A stretch of DNA of 52,975 bases from Pseudomonadota bacterium (GTDB taxonomy: Bacteria > Pseudomonadota > Gammaproteobacteria > Competibacterales > Competibacteraceae), in the NCBI GenBank assembly GCA_018240295.1, contig JAFEGB010000030.1, forward strand, positions 1-52,975, in the 5' to 3' direction. Positions 31,504 to 39,802 of this stretch are shown piece after piece. A program made the translations under genes and the position numbers. Below the pieces are notes generated by a model. The model worked only from the letters and a program-made list of their open reading frames with translations. It made no database searches and was not told the DNA's origin. Each line of letters starts with the position of its first letter. Within the stretch, counting starts at the first letter, position 1.

Positions 31504-31552
31504 GTATCTTCCCCCCGTGGTCGGCCTGTCGTTGTATCGGGGAAAGATCATG

Positions 31553-31568
31553 CTCAAGGATCGTGCCA
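31553..31568 (-). promoter_or_regulatory. Sigma-54-like promoter for hoxK operon
   Basis: On the minus strand: TGGCACG, 4 bases, TTGAG. The -24 half is a perfect match; the -12 half has GA for GC. A start near 31542 gives a leader of about 39 bases before hoxK. The matching element upstream of hoxM has the same halves, spacing and distance. HoxA, an NtrC-type activator encoded in the locus, is the natural partner. Confidence 0.55.
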
Positions 31569-31719
31569 GATGATCCTGCGCCAGCAGAAGCCTGGCTTGC
31601 CCTTTCGTTTCAATGATCTGCCGAATGCCTGCCGCAACCGGGCGTCCGTGGCCGGCGTAAACCACGCAACCGCTGCGGAAACCTGCTTTCCATCCGAGTG
31701 ACCGCCGGAGGCCGCACCG

Positions 31720-32724
31720 ATGCCGAAACCCTGGAGCGTGCTGTGGCTGCAGTCCGGCGGCTGCGGCGGCTGTTCGATGGCGCTGAGCTGCGCCGAGCCG
31801 CCCGGCCTGTACGCGCGGCTCGCGGCCTTCGGCATCGAGCTGCTGTGGCATCCGTCGCTGTCGGAGGCGAGCGGTGCCGAGGTCATCGCGCTGCTCGAAG
31901 CCATCGCCGCCGGCGAACGCCCGCTCGACTGTCTCTGCATCGAAGGCGCGCTGCTGCGCGGACCGCACGGCAGCGGGCGCTTCCACGTGCTCGGCGGTAC
32001 CGGCGTGCCGACCATCGACTGGGTGCGCAGGCTCGCGGCGCGCGCCCGCTGCACGGTCGCGGTCGGCAGCTGCGCGGTCTCGGGCGGCTTCAGCGCCTGC
32101 GCGCCGAACCCGACCGAAGCCTGCGGCCTGCAGTTCGAGGATGCCCGCCGCGGCGGTGCGCTCGGCGCCGACTGGCGCTCGCCATCCGGCTTGCCGGTCA
32201 TCGCACTCGGCGGCTGCGCCGTGCATCCGGACTGGGTGCTGGAAACCCTGGCCGCGCTCGCGCTCGGCGAGCTCGACGCCGGCGGCCTCGATGCCTTCGG
32301 CCGGCCGCGCGCGATCTACGAGCGGCTGGTACACCACGGCTGCCCGCGCAACGAGTACTACGAATACAAGGCGAGCGCCGAGAAGCCGTCCGATCTCGGC
32401 TGCCTGATGGAACACCTCGGCTGCCGCGGCACGCAGGCGCACGCCGACTGCAACGAGCGCGTCTGGAACGGCGGTGGTTCGTGCACGCGCGCCGGCTTCG
32501 CCTGCATCGACTGCGTCGCACCGGGCTTCCAGAACCCCGGCCATGCCTTCCAGCGCACGCCCAAGCTCGGCGGCATCCCGGTCGGCCTGCCGACCGACAT
32601 GCCGAAGGCCTGGTTCGTCGCGCTCGCCTCGCTCGCCAAGGCCGCGACCCCGGCGCGCGTGCGCGAGAACGCTGTCGCCGACCATCCGGTCGTGCCGCCG
32701 AAGATGCACGTGCGCAAGCCGTGA
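31720..32724 (+). CDS. hoxB: HoxB/HupU, regulatory (H2-sensing) hydrogenase small subunit
   Basis: Small subunit of the cytoplasmic H2 sensor, 334 residues. No Tat signal and no membrane anchor: the protein starts directly at the flavodoxin-like strand ([20 protein letters not shown]). The proximal cluster motif is GGCGGC, the ordinary four-Cys type, not the CTCC of HoxK. Other ligands: [60 protein letters not shown] ribosome site lies about 8 bases upstream of the ATG. Divergent from hoxK and followed by hoxC. Confidence 0.94.
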   Translation: MPKPWSVLWLQSGGCGGCSMALSCAEPPGLYARLAAFGIELLWHPSLSEASGAEVIALLEAIAAGERPLDCLCIEGALLRGPHGSGRFHVLGGTGVPTIDWVRRLAARARCTVAVGSCAVSGGFSACAPNPTEACGLQFEDARRGGALGADWRSPSGLPVIALGGCAVHPDWVLETLAALALGELDAGGLDAFGRPRAIYERLVHHGCPRNEYYEYKASAEKPSDLGCLMEHLGCRGTQAHADCNERVWNGGGSCTRAGFACIDCVAPGFQNPGHAFQRTPKLGGIPVGLPTDMPKAWFVALASLAKAATPARVRENAVADHPVVPPKMHVRKP

Positions 32725-32752
32725 GCGGCTGCGTCCGCCCCGGGATGTGCAC

Positions 32753-34216
32753 ATGAGCCGGCTGGTCGTCGGCCCGTTCAACCGCGTCGAGGGCGATCTC
32801 GAAGTGCGCCTCGACCTTGCCGACGGCCGCGTGCGCTCGGCCGAGGTTTCGGCACCGCTGTATCGCGGCTTCGAAGCGATGCTGATCGGGCGCGTGCCCG
32901 AGGACGCGCTGGCGATCGTGCCGCGGCTCTGCGGCATCTGCTCGGTGTCGCAGTCCGCGGCCGCGGCCTTCGCGCTCGCCGATGCCGCCGGCATCAGCGC
33001 CCCGCCGAACGGCCAGCTCGCCGCCAACCTCGTGCTGGCCTGCGAGAACCTCGCCGATCACCTCGCGCATTTCTATCTGTTCTTCATGCCCGACTTCGCG
33101 CGCCCGGCCTACGCGCAGCGGCCGTGGTTCCCGGCCGTGCACGCGCGCTTCGCCGCCGGCGGCGGCACGGCCGGCCCGGAAGCGATGGCCGCGCGCACGG
33201 CCTTCTTCCACATCGCCGGCCTGCTCGCCGGCAAATGGCCGCACACGCTGGCGCTCGCACCCGGCGGCACGACGCGCGCTCCGGGCACGGGCGAGAAGAT
33301 CCGGCTGCGGCTGGTGCTCGCCGGCTTCCGGCAGTTTCTGGAGACGCGGCTGTTCGGCTGTGCGCTCGAAGCCTTCGCCGGGCTGGCCACCCCGGCGCAG
33401 CTCGCCGGCTGGCAGCACGCGGCCGCGCCGGAAAGCTGCGATCTGCGCCTGTTCCTGCACGCCGCCGACGAGCTCGGCCTTGCCGGCCTCGGGCGCCTTG
33501 ACCTGCCGCTGATGAGTTTCGGAGCCTACGTCAGTGAGGCCGACGGCCGGCTGTTCCGGGCCGGACTGATCGCCGATGGCGCGCTGCACGCCCTCGACCC
33601 CGGCGACATCCGCGAGGACACCAGTCATGCATGGCTGCGCTCAGGGCCGCCTCTGCCGCCGACCGCCGGTCGCACCGAGCCCGATATCGACGTGCCCGGG
33701 GCCTACACCTGGTGCAAGGCACCGCGCCTGTCCGGCCGGCCGGTCGAGGTCGGGGCGCTGGCACGCCAGCTCGTCGACGGCCAGCCGCTGCTGCGCGCGC
33801 TGCACGGCGGCAACGGCCGCAATGGCGGGACAAATGTGGTCGCGCGCGTGCTCGCGCGTGCCGTCGAACTCGCACGCGTGGTGCCGGCGATGGAACGCTG
33901 GAGCAGCCTGCTCGAAGCCGGCGCCCCCTGCTGCGTGCCGGCACCGCTGCCGGCCGGGGGTTCGGGCATCGGACTGATCGAGGCGGCGCGCGGCAGTCTC
34001 GGCCACTGGCTCGGCATCGACGGCGGGCGCATCCACCACTACCAGATCATCGCGCCGACCACGTGGAACTTCTCGCCGCGTTCGGCCGACGGCGTGCCGG
34101 GACCGCTCGAACAGGCCTTGATCGGCACAGCGGTCGAGCCCGGCGAAACCGTGCCGCTTGCGGTGCAGCACGTCGTGCGCTCGTTCGATCCGTGCATGAG
34201 CTGCACGGTCCACTGA
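32753..34216 (+). CDS. hoxC: HoxC/HupV, regulatory (H2-sensing) hydrogenase large subunit
   Basis: Ni-Fe subunit of the H2 sensor, 487 residues. Ligand motifs RLCGIC (C60, C63) and DPCMSC (C481, C484). The protein stops at VH immediately after, at H487, with no tail for protease removal, the hallmark of regulatory hydrogenases. Residues I62 and F110 match the bulky gas-channel pair that keeps O2 out in Ralstonia HoxC. ATG at 32753, 28 bases after hoxB. It should pass the signal to HoxJ. Confidence 0.95.
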   Translation: MSRLVVGPFNRVEGDLEVRLDLADGRVRSAEVSAPLYRGFEAMLIGRVPEDALAIVPRLCGICSVSQSAAAAFALADAAGISAPPNGQLAANLVLACENLADHLAHFYLFFMPDFARPAYAQRPWFPAVHARFAAGGGTAGPEAMAARTAFFHIAGLLAGKWPHTLALAPGGTTRAPGTGEKIRLRLVLAGFRQFLETRLFGCALEAFAGLATPAQLAGWQHAAAPESCDLRLFLHAADELGLAGLGRLDLPLMSFGAYVSEADGRLFRAGLIADGALHALDPGDIREDTSHAWLRSGPPLPPTAGRTEPDIDVPGAYTWCKAPRLSGRPVEVGALARQLVDGQPLLRALHGGNGRNGGTNVVARVLARAVELARVVPAMERWSSLLEAGAPCCVPAPLPAGGSGIGLIEAARGSLGHWLGIDGGRIHHYQIIAPTTWNFSPRSADGVPGPLEQALIGTAVEPGETVPLAVQHVVRSFDPCMSCTVH

Positions 34217-34327
34217 TACGGCCATTGACACGAACTGCTGACACGACGACGCCCGGTGGCTTGCACGGCCATCCGGACGTCAGTGGACAGGCGCTGTCAG
34301 GTTTCGGGCAGGGCGGGGAGCGAGGGA

Positions 34328-34513
34328 TCAGGCGTGGACGCCTGGATGAGGCTCGTGCGTCAGCACCAGGGCGGGTTCACGTCGTCCGCAGCGGCGGCAG
34401 ACGGCGGTGCAGTGACCATCGCGGTGGATGTTTTCGAATTGCCAGTCATGCGCCAGAACCGGGCAGATCAGGCGCTTGAAGCCGGCATGAAGCCGCTTGA
34501 GGAAGTTTGCCAT
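34328..34513 (-). CDS. Small Cys/His-rich protein, hypothetical
   Basis: Short frame of 61 residues with a GGAG ribosome site about 7 bases before its ATG. The C-terminal half has a possible zinc-binding arrangement (HDW at about 22, then CTAVCRRCGRREP), similar in style to small phage-type zinc-ribbon proteins. Function unknown. It lies downstream of hoxC on the opposite strand. Reality of the gene is likely but not certain, given its size. Confidence 0.5.
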   Translation of the reverse strand: MANFLKRLHAGFKRLICPVLAHDWQFENIHRDGHCTAVCRRCGRREPALVLTHEPHPGVHA

Positions 34514-34808
34514 GCTGTGTCTCCGCTACATCCTGGACCGCACGTCCATGGGCGGAATCGGTCAAGCGCCGATGAAGCTAGAAGCCCGTTCGGGAAGCAG
34601 CAAGTGCTTGAAATCCTTATTGACATTAACTTTGCGTCACTTTCTGCCCATTCTGCTTTGTCCATACGGCAAGCACCGAATCCGCAAGGCATTTCCATCG
34701 GCGACGCGGATATTCCGGCAATTTTCCATTGACGTTTCGTTACATCCGGCATCCGGGCTCCGCGTGGCTGCGTAGCCAGCGACACCCCTCATCCAGCCGG
34801 AATCCGCC

Positions 34809-35588
34809 ATGTCCCTCACCCGTCGCCGCTTCCTGAAGTACGCCGCCGCCAGCGCCAGCGCAGCGGCACTCGCCCGCCTGCCGACGGCTTCTGCCGCCAC
34901 GGCCGCGGTGCCGGTCGCTGCCATCGCCCTCGACGGCTTCACGACCTTCGATCCACGCCCGCTGGCCGCCCTGGCCGAGCAGATGTTTCCGGATGGAGCG
35001 GGCAAGGCCCTGACGCTTGCGTGGCGCACGCGCCAGTTCGAGTACACCTGGCTGCGCACGCTGATGAACCGCTACGCGGATTTCTGGCAGGTCACCGGGG
35101 AAGCGCTGGACTTCGCTGCAGCGCAGACGGGCCTGAAGCTCGGCGGTGAACAGCGGGATCGGCTGATGCAGGGCTGGCTGGAACTGCGCGCCTGGCCGGA
35201 TGCGGCTGACGCGCTGCGGGCGCTGAAGGCAGAGGGCCTGCGGCTCGCGTTCCTGTCGAACTTCACGCCGGCGATGCTCGATCGGGCCGTCGCCGGCAGC
35301 GGCCTCGACGGCCTGTTCGACGAGCACCTGAGCACCGATCGCGTGCGCGCCTTCAAGCCCGATCCGCGCGCGTACGCGATGGCTGAGGGTTTCTGGAAGC
35401 TGCCGCGCGAGGCCATCGCATTCGCGGCCTTCGGAGGCTGGGACGCGGCCGGGGCGCGTGCGTACGGCTATCCGACCTTCTGGGTCAACCGCGCCGGCGT
35501 ACCGGCCGAACGGCTCGACACGCTCGCCGATGCCAGCGGTGCAACGCTGACCGAGCTGGCGGCCTGGGTGCGGACGACGCGCGGCTGA
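34809..35588 (+). CDS. Haloacid dehalogenase type II, with Tat signal
   Basis: HAD-superfamily hydrolase of 259 residues, L-2-haloacid dehalogenase type. A Tat signal (TRRRFLKYAAAS) ends near residue 31, so the enzyme is predicted periplasmic, unusual for this family. Motif I ALDGFTTFD has the nucleophile D42; SNFTPAML gives motif II; KPDPRAY gives the motif III Lys; FGGWDAAGARAYG stands for motif IV, where SSNGWDA is typical. The WRTRQFEYTWLRTLM segment is shared with true dehalogenases. The 592-base gap before it holds only the small Cys/His protein. Converges with chaA. Substrate unknown. Confidence 0.85.
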   Translation: MSLTRRRFLKYAAASASAAALARLPTASAATAAVPVAAIALDGFTTFDPRPLAALAEQMFPDGAGKALTLAWRTRQFEYTWLRTLMNRYADFWQVTGEALDFAAAQTGLKLGGEQRDRLMQGWLELRAWPDAADALRALKAEGLRLAFLSNFTPAMLDRAVAGSGLDGLFDEHLSTDRVRAFKPDPRAYAMAEGFWKLPREAIAFAAFGGWDAAGARAYGYPTFWVNRAGVPAERLDTLADASGATLTELAAWVRTTRG

Positions 35589-35603
35589 TACCGGCAGCCG
35601 GCA

Positions 35604-36725
35604 TCAGACCCCGAGCGCCGCCAGCATCAGGAAGGTCAGGAACAGCACGAAGTGCGCCGTGCCCTCGATGGCGTTGGTCTCGCCATCGTGCAGGTTGATG
35701 GTCGCGGCGAGCAGCGTCAGCACCATCATCACCGTCTGCGGGGCGGTCAGCGCCATCTCGATCGGCTGGCCGCTCAGCAGCGCGATGGCCTCGATCACCG
35801 GCACGGTCAGGATCACCGTCGACAGCGAGGCGCCGAGCGCGATGTTGACGACCGGCTGCATGCGGTCTTCGAGAGCGGCGCGCAATGCGGTCATGATCTC
35901 CGGGCTCGCCGAGATCAGCGCGACCAGCATGCCGGGCACGATCACCGGCATGCCGCTGCCGGCGAGGCTCACGTCGATGGTCTTGGCCATCACTTCCGAC
36001 AGTGCCCCGATCAGCACCAGTCCGGTGACCAGCAGTGCCGCCGAGTTGCGCACGGCGGACGGATCGTGTGCGGCTTCGGATTCGGCGTGCAGTTCCTGCG
36101 GTGACTGACCGGCGCGGTGGGCGTAGCGGTAGCTGAAGAAACCGGCGTACTGACCGGTCTGCAGGCGCAGGAACAGCGCATACAGCAGCAGCATGACCAG
36201 GATGTTGAAGATCGAATAAGCCTTCCAGGTCATGTGCGGAATGAACTCGGGCACGATCATCGACACGCCGACCGCGCACAGGATCATGGTCAGATAGGTG
36301 TTGCCGGAATCGACGTTGTAGGCCTGCACGCCATGGCGCAGCCCGCCGAGCAGGGCAGCGAGGCCGAGGATGCCGTTGATGTCGAGCATCAGCGCCGAAT
36401 AGATGGTGTCGCGCACCAGCGTCGGCGAGGGGTTGTGCGACAGCAGGATGGCGAGGATCACGACCTCGACCAGCACGGCGCTGATGGTCAGGATCATCGT
36501 GCCGTAGGGTTCGCCGTAGCGATCGGCCAGGATTTCGGCGTGATGTGCGACCCGCAGGGCGACGCTGAGGATCACGGCGATCAGCACGCCCGATGCGATC
36601 AGCGCCATGCTGCGGCCGCTGTCGATCAGCGTGTGTTCGAGCGGATAGGCGATCAGGATGACGGCGATCGCGCTGAGCAGCGGCTTTTCGCCGCGCAGGA
36701 GAGCGGACAGGGATACGGGCGACAT
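35604..36725 (-). CDS. chaA: Ca2+/H+ antiporter, ChaA/CaxA family
   Basis: Inner-membrane cation/proton antiporter of 373 residues with about eleven hydrophobic helices and the two family repeats: YGEPYGTMILTISAVLVEVVI in the N half and PEIMTALRAALEDRMQPVVNIALG in the C half (c-1 and c-2 motifs with acidic residues in the membrane). A His/Glu-rich loop (about 215-235) separates the halves. It exports Ca2+ or Na+/K+. Single gene; the 317-base gap upstream holds the small-RNA candidate on the other strand. ATG at 36725. Confidence 0.92.
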   Translation of the reverse strand: MSPVSLSALLRGEKPLLSAIAVILIAYPLEHTLIDSGRSMALIASGVLIAVILSVALRVAHHAEILADRYGEPYGTMILTISAVLVEVVILAILLSHNPSPTLVRDTIYSALMLDINGILGLAALLGGLRHGVQAYNVDSGNTYLTMILCAVGVSMIVPEFIPHMTWKAYSIFNILVMLLLYALFLRLQTGQYAGFFSYRYAHRAGQSPQELHAESEAAHDPSAVRNSAALLVTGLVLIGALSEVMAKTIDVSLAGSGMPVIVPGMLVALISASPEIMTALRAALEDRMQPVVNIALGASLSTVILTVPVIEAIALLSGQPIEMALTAPQTVMMVLTLLAATINLHDGETNAIEGTAHFVLFLTFLMLAALGV

Positions 36726-36846
36726 GCGCAGCGCCTTTCGGTCGGGCAGGGGAGGGAAGTGACTGCGCGCGAGTATAGGAGCGGCCCCGGCCGGCCCGCT
36801 GGCGGGAGCCGCTTCCGGAAATTTTGCCCGTCAACCCGGACAACCC

Positions 36847-36875
36847 TTGACGCGCTGCAACATCGCGTCCATATT
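36847..36875 (+). promoter_or_regulatory. Sigma-70-like promoter for the small-RNA candidate
   Basis: TTGACG (36847-36852), 17-base spacer, CATATT (36870-36875). The -35 matches 5 of 6 positions and the -10 matches 4 of 6. The implied start near 36882 falls at the base of the first hairpin of the candidate RNA. The spacer and downstream side carry the TTGCAATGCAACA motif also found at the phasin promoter. Confidence 0.5.
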
Positions 36876-36881
36876 GCAATG

Positions 36882-36950
36882 CAACATCCGCTGCGTCGGG
36901 TGTTACCTCTCCTCCTCCTTTTGGGCCGGTCCTCTTCCGGCCCTTTTTTT
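36882..36950 (+). ncRNA. Candidate small regulatory RNA, about 69 nt, with anti-Shine-Dalgarno CU-rich strand
   Basis: Three parts lie between a promoter and a U-run: a 5' hairpin (AACATCCG, loop CTGCGT, CGGGTGTT; 36883-36904), a single-stranded CU-rich linker ACCTCTCCTCCTCC (36905-36918) complementary to GGAGG ribosome sites, and a terminator hairpin with seven T (36923-36950). This is the usual form of trans-acting sRNAs that block translation. The region has no reading frame of note. It could instead be an attenuated leader of the gene at 37043, about 90 bases on. No homology search was possible. Confidence 0.6.
36923..36950 (+). terminator. Rho-independent terminator of the small-RNA candidate
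   Basis: Stem GGGCCGG / CCGGCCC with loop TCCTCTT, followed directly by seven T. Points in the plus direction. No protein gene ends upstream on this strand (chaA is on the minus strand, and the previous plus gene ends at 35588), so it must serve a short transcript from the gap. Confidence 0.88.
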
Positions 36951-37042
36951 ATGCCCGCCTCCCTGCCCGCCGAGCCCCTGACAACGCTCGCGCTGCCGGC
37001 TACACCCGGGCGGGTCCGTGCGCGCTTGAGGAGCCGATCCCC

Positions 37043-37561
37043 ATGAAGCCAGAGTGTCCCGTGATCTATCTCGCCGGACCCGCCGTGTTCCATCCGGACG
37101 CCGCCGGCATCGGCCGGCGTCTGCGGGCACTGTGCACGGCCGCCGGTTGCGAGGGGCTGTTTCCGCTTGACGCCGAAGTGCCCGGCGACGCCGGGCGCGG
37201 TCCCGCGCAGGCGGCAGCCATCCTGCAAGCCAACCTCGCGCTGCTCGAACGGGCCGATGCCGTGCTGGCCGACTGCACCCCGTTTCGCGGCCCGTCGCTG
37301 GACCCGGGCACGGCGTTCGAGATCGGCTATGCCGTCGCGCGCGGCAAGCCGGTGGCCGGCTGGTCGGAAACGGCCGGGGCCTACCGGCTGCGCGTGGCGC
37401 AGGCGGTCCGCTGCGCATCGGGCTGGCGGGATGCCGGGGGATGGGTGGTCGAGGATTTCGGACTGCCCGACAACCTGATGATCAGCGCGAGCCTCGTGGC
37501 AATGGCGGATGATCCGGCCGGCGCGCTGACGCAACTGCTGGCGCACCTGCGTGCCCGCTGA
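37043..37561 (+). CDS. Nucleoside 2-deoxyribosyltransferase family protein
   Basis: Enzyme of 172 residues that likely transfers or hydrolyses the deoxyribose of nucleosides. Family marks: N-terminal VIYLAGPAVFHPDA, ADAVLADCTPFRGPSLDPGTAFEIGYAVARGKPV with the catalytic Glu in GTAFEIGYA, and a C-terminal LPDNLMISASL helix. ATG at 37043. It converges with the WGR gene, 11 bases away. It is a likely salvage or house-cleaning enzyme; substrate cannot be read from the sequence. Confidence 0.88.
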   Translation: MKPECPVIYLAGPAVFHPDAAGIGRRLRALCTAAGCEGLFPLDAEVPGDAGRGPAQAAAILQANLALLERADAVLADCTPFRGPSLDPGTAFEIGYAVARGKPVAGWSETAGAYRLRVAQAVRCASGWRDAGGWVVEDFGLPDNLMISASLVAMADDPAGALTQLLAHLRAR

Positions 37562-37572
37562 AGCTACCGGGA

Positions 37573-37806
37573 TCAGGCGAGGACTGCGACGATCCGGTAA
37601 CCGTGTCGCTCGCGCCGCCGGGCCAGGGCCTGCAGCAGGCGTCCGGCTTCGGCTGCACCGGTGAGCGGCCGGCATTGCATGCCGCCCCGGGCACTGCGCA
37701 GCGCCCCCCAGCGGCAGGTCAGCGTCAGCTGGCCGAACAGATCCGTTCCGATGCTGGCTTCATACCAGCGATCCCGACTTTCCCAGCGTCTGTAGCAGGA
37801 TTGCAT
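37573..37806 (-). CDS. Stand-alone WGR domain protein
   Basis: Protein of 77 residues that is almost entirely a WGR domain: RWYEASIGTDLFGQLTLTCRWGALRSARGG has the WG(x)R core (CRWGALRSARGG), and the helix AGRLLQALARRRERHGYRIV completes it. WGR domains bind nucleic acids in PARPs and MolR regulators; alone their role is unknown. GGAG ribosome site 6 bases before the ATG. Converges with the deoxyribosyltransferase gene. Confidence 0.8.
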   Translation of the reverse strand: MQSCYRRWESRDRWYEASIGTDLFGQLTLTCRWGALRSARGGMQCRPLTGAAEAGRLLQALARRRERHGYRIVAVLA

Positions 37807-38072
37807 GGCCGGCTCCGGGGGCTGTCGCCGAGGAAAGACATGGATTGTCCATAGAAATCATCAGCATGGAAGAATGCAGGCATTCATGTCGCCATGGAGC
37901 GACAGTTTTGGACAGAAGCCTGCGTGCATTGCAGCATTAAATATCGGCAAGTATATGATCCATACAGAAAAGCTTTGGATGGCACGAATCCTGTCAAAGT
38001 TCCCGGCAGGCCGGTCGATCCGGCCGAGCAGCCAGGCCGGTGTGGCCGGCCGTCATTTGCGGGAGTTCCGAC

Positions 38073-38885
38073 ATGAAAGCCACCGATCTGATCGATGACC
38101 TGAACCGCCGGTTCGCCGACGATGACTATGGCCGGCGGGCGCCGGCGGCCCTGCAGCGCAGCAGCGACGGCGCAGTTGGCAGCTTCCAGGGACTGCGCCT
38201 GTCGACCGGCGTTGAAACCCTGTTCGCGGCCGATGGCGGCATCAGCGGCCATCAGGCCGTGACCGTCGTGCGCGGCCCGCATGGCCGGCCGCTGTCGGCG
38301 TGGGTGCCGTATGCGCTGGCGCTGGATGCACAGGCGATCGGCTGGCTGGATCGGCTGGTGCGTACGCTGCATGTGTTCAACGCCCGTGCGGTGCTGTCGC
38401 TCGGGCGGCTGTGGCTGGCCGTGCATCCGCTGCATCTCGGGGCGATCAGCGGCGAGTTCGGGGCCGTGTTCGCGAATCTGCTGGCACGCATGCGCGTGCA
38501 TCCCTCGCAGATCGTGCTGGAGATCGCCGACGCCGATCGCATGCCGCGCTCGCGGCTGATGCAGGCCTTGTCCGGCTTCCGGACCCACGGTTTCGGCACG
38601 GCCTGCGTGCTGCGCGGCGATGATCCGGGCGCGTTCGAGCAGGTGCTGTCCCTGCATCCGGACGCCGTCAAGCTCTGCCGCAGCCATCTGTATGCGGCAC
38701 GCGCGTCGCTGCTCGGACGCGAGCGCCTGGCAAGGCGGATCGCAGCGATCCGGGCGGCCGGTGCGCATGCCTGGCTGCGCGGTGTCGACGATCTGCCCTC
38801 GACGCGACTTGCCCGCGCGCTCGATGCCGACGGCTGGCAGAGCGGTCTGCTCGACGCCCGCATGCTCGGCGGCCACGGCGGCTGA
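38073..38885 (+). CDS. Degenerate EAL-domain protein
   Basis: Protein of 270 residues with the fold of an EAL phosphodiesterase but without its catalytic residues. The ExLxR position reads ETLFAADGG. The LEITE strand is LEIADADR, the DDFG loop is LRGDDPG, and the PDAVKLCRSHL strand stands where PDxIKxD is expected (Asp to Cys). Such relatives (YdiV-like) bind c-di-GMP or partner proteins without cleaving it. GGGAG ribosome site 8 bases upstream. A TGCATTGCAGCAT motif shared with the phasin promoter lies about 140 bases upstream. Confidence 0.82.
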   Translation: MKATDLIDDLNRRFADDDYGRRAPAALQRSSDGAVGSFQGLRLSTGVETLFAADGGISGHQAVTVVRGPHGRPLSAWVPYALALDAQAIGWLDRLVRTLHVFNARAVLSLGRLWLAVHPLHLGAISGEFGAVFANLLARMRVHPSQIVLEIADADRMPRSRLMQALSGFRTHGFGTACVLRGDDPGAFEQVLSLHPDAVKLCRSHLYAARASLLGRERLARRIAAIRAAGAHAWLRGVDDLPSTRLARALDADGWQSGLLDARMLGGHGG

Positions 38886-38920
38886 ACGAACACCCTGTTT
38901 CGTGATCGGACCGCGCGCTT

Positions 38921-39706
38921 TCAGCGGCCGCTTGCGCTCAGGCGCTCGATGAGGCGGGCCGCGGCCCTGAGCCCGAAACTCGCCGTCATGCACATCGATG
39001 CGCCATAACCGGCGCAGTTGAGTCCGGCATCGCCGGCACAGGAGCGCGGTCGCAGCACCGGCTCCGGCGACCAGACGCAGTCGATGCCGAAGCGCCGCGC
39101 CGGATCGCGTGGAAAGCCGTACTCCTTGCGCAGGCGCTGACGCAGCTTCGCCAGCATCGGGTCCTGCTCGGTCTGCGCGAGGTCCGACAGCCGGATCCGC
39201 CCCGGGTCCTGCTTGCCGCCGGCCCCGCCGGATACGACCAGCGGCAGATGCGCGCTCCGGCAGCAGGCGATCAGCGCGGCCTTGGCGCGGACGTTGTCGA
39301 TCGCATCGAGGACGGCATCGGCACCGGCGAGCAGGCCGGCGGCGTTCTCGGGGGTCAGGAAATCCTCGACGGCTTCCACCGTGCAGGCCGGATTGATCCG
39401 GCCGATGCGTTCGGCAAGCACATCGACCTTCGCCCGTCCGAATTCCCCGTCGAGTGCCGGCAGCTGCCGGTTGACGTTGGACTCATGGACGATGTCGAGA
39501 TCGATGATCCGCAGCGTGCCGATCGCACTGCGCGCCAGTGCCTCGACGGCCCAGCTGCCGACCCCGCCGACGCCGACGACCACGACGCGCGCCGCCTGCA
39601 GGCGGGCGAAACCATCGCTGCCATACAGCCGGGCGATGCCGCCGAAACGGCGTTCAGGATCAGAGGGGGGGATCGACGGGATCAGCGGCAGCGGGGAAGC
39701 GGACAC
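38921..39706 (-). CDS. tcdA: tRNA t6A37 cyclase TcdA (CsdL), E1-like
   Basis: E1-like enzyme of 261 residues that turns t6A at position 37 of tRNA into cyclic ct6A, using ATP. N-terminal RRFGGIARLYGSDGFARLQAA leads to the nucleotide-binding VVVVGVGGVGSWAVEALARS, then IIDLDIVHESNVNRQLPAL and DAVLDAIDNVRAKAALI. The C-terminal segment GFPRDPARRFGIDCVWSPEP is typical. Sulfur-transfer partners (csdA/csdE) are not in the window. The next gene upstream on this strand is the XRE regulator. Confidence 0.93.
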   Translation of the reverse strand: MSASPLPLIPSIPPSDPERRFGGIARLYGSDGFARLQAARVVVVGVGGVGSWAVEALARSAIGTLRIIDLDIVHESNVNRQLPALDGEFGRAKVDVLAERIGRINPACTVEAVEDFLTPENAAGLLAGADAVLDAIDNVRAKAALIACCRSAHLPLVVSGGAGGKQDPGRIRLSDLAQTEQDPMLAKLRQRLRKEYGFPRDPARRFGIDCVWSPEPVLRPRSCAGDAGLNCAGYGASMCMTASFGLRAAARLIERLSASGR

Positions 39707-39802
39707 GAACGTGCAGACCGGGCGGCAGGGGCTGGCACGATAGGCGAGGCAGGGAGATGCGTCGAGCGGCGGCCGTGGGCGGCTGCAATGCCGGGTGCCG
39801 GC

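Noticed and set aside
31554-32201. 215-residue minus-strand frame upstream of hoxK
   Set aside because: Overlaps hoxB, crosses the divergent promoter region and shows no domain.
34619-34645. TTGACA -35-like box in the gap before the dehalogenase gene
   Set aside because: No acceptable -10 at 16-18 bases.
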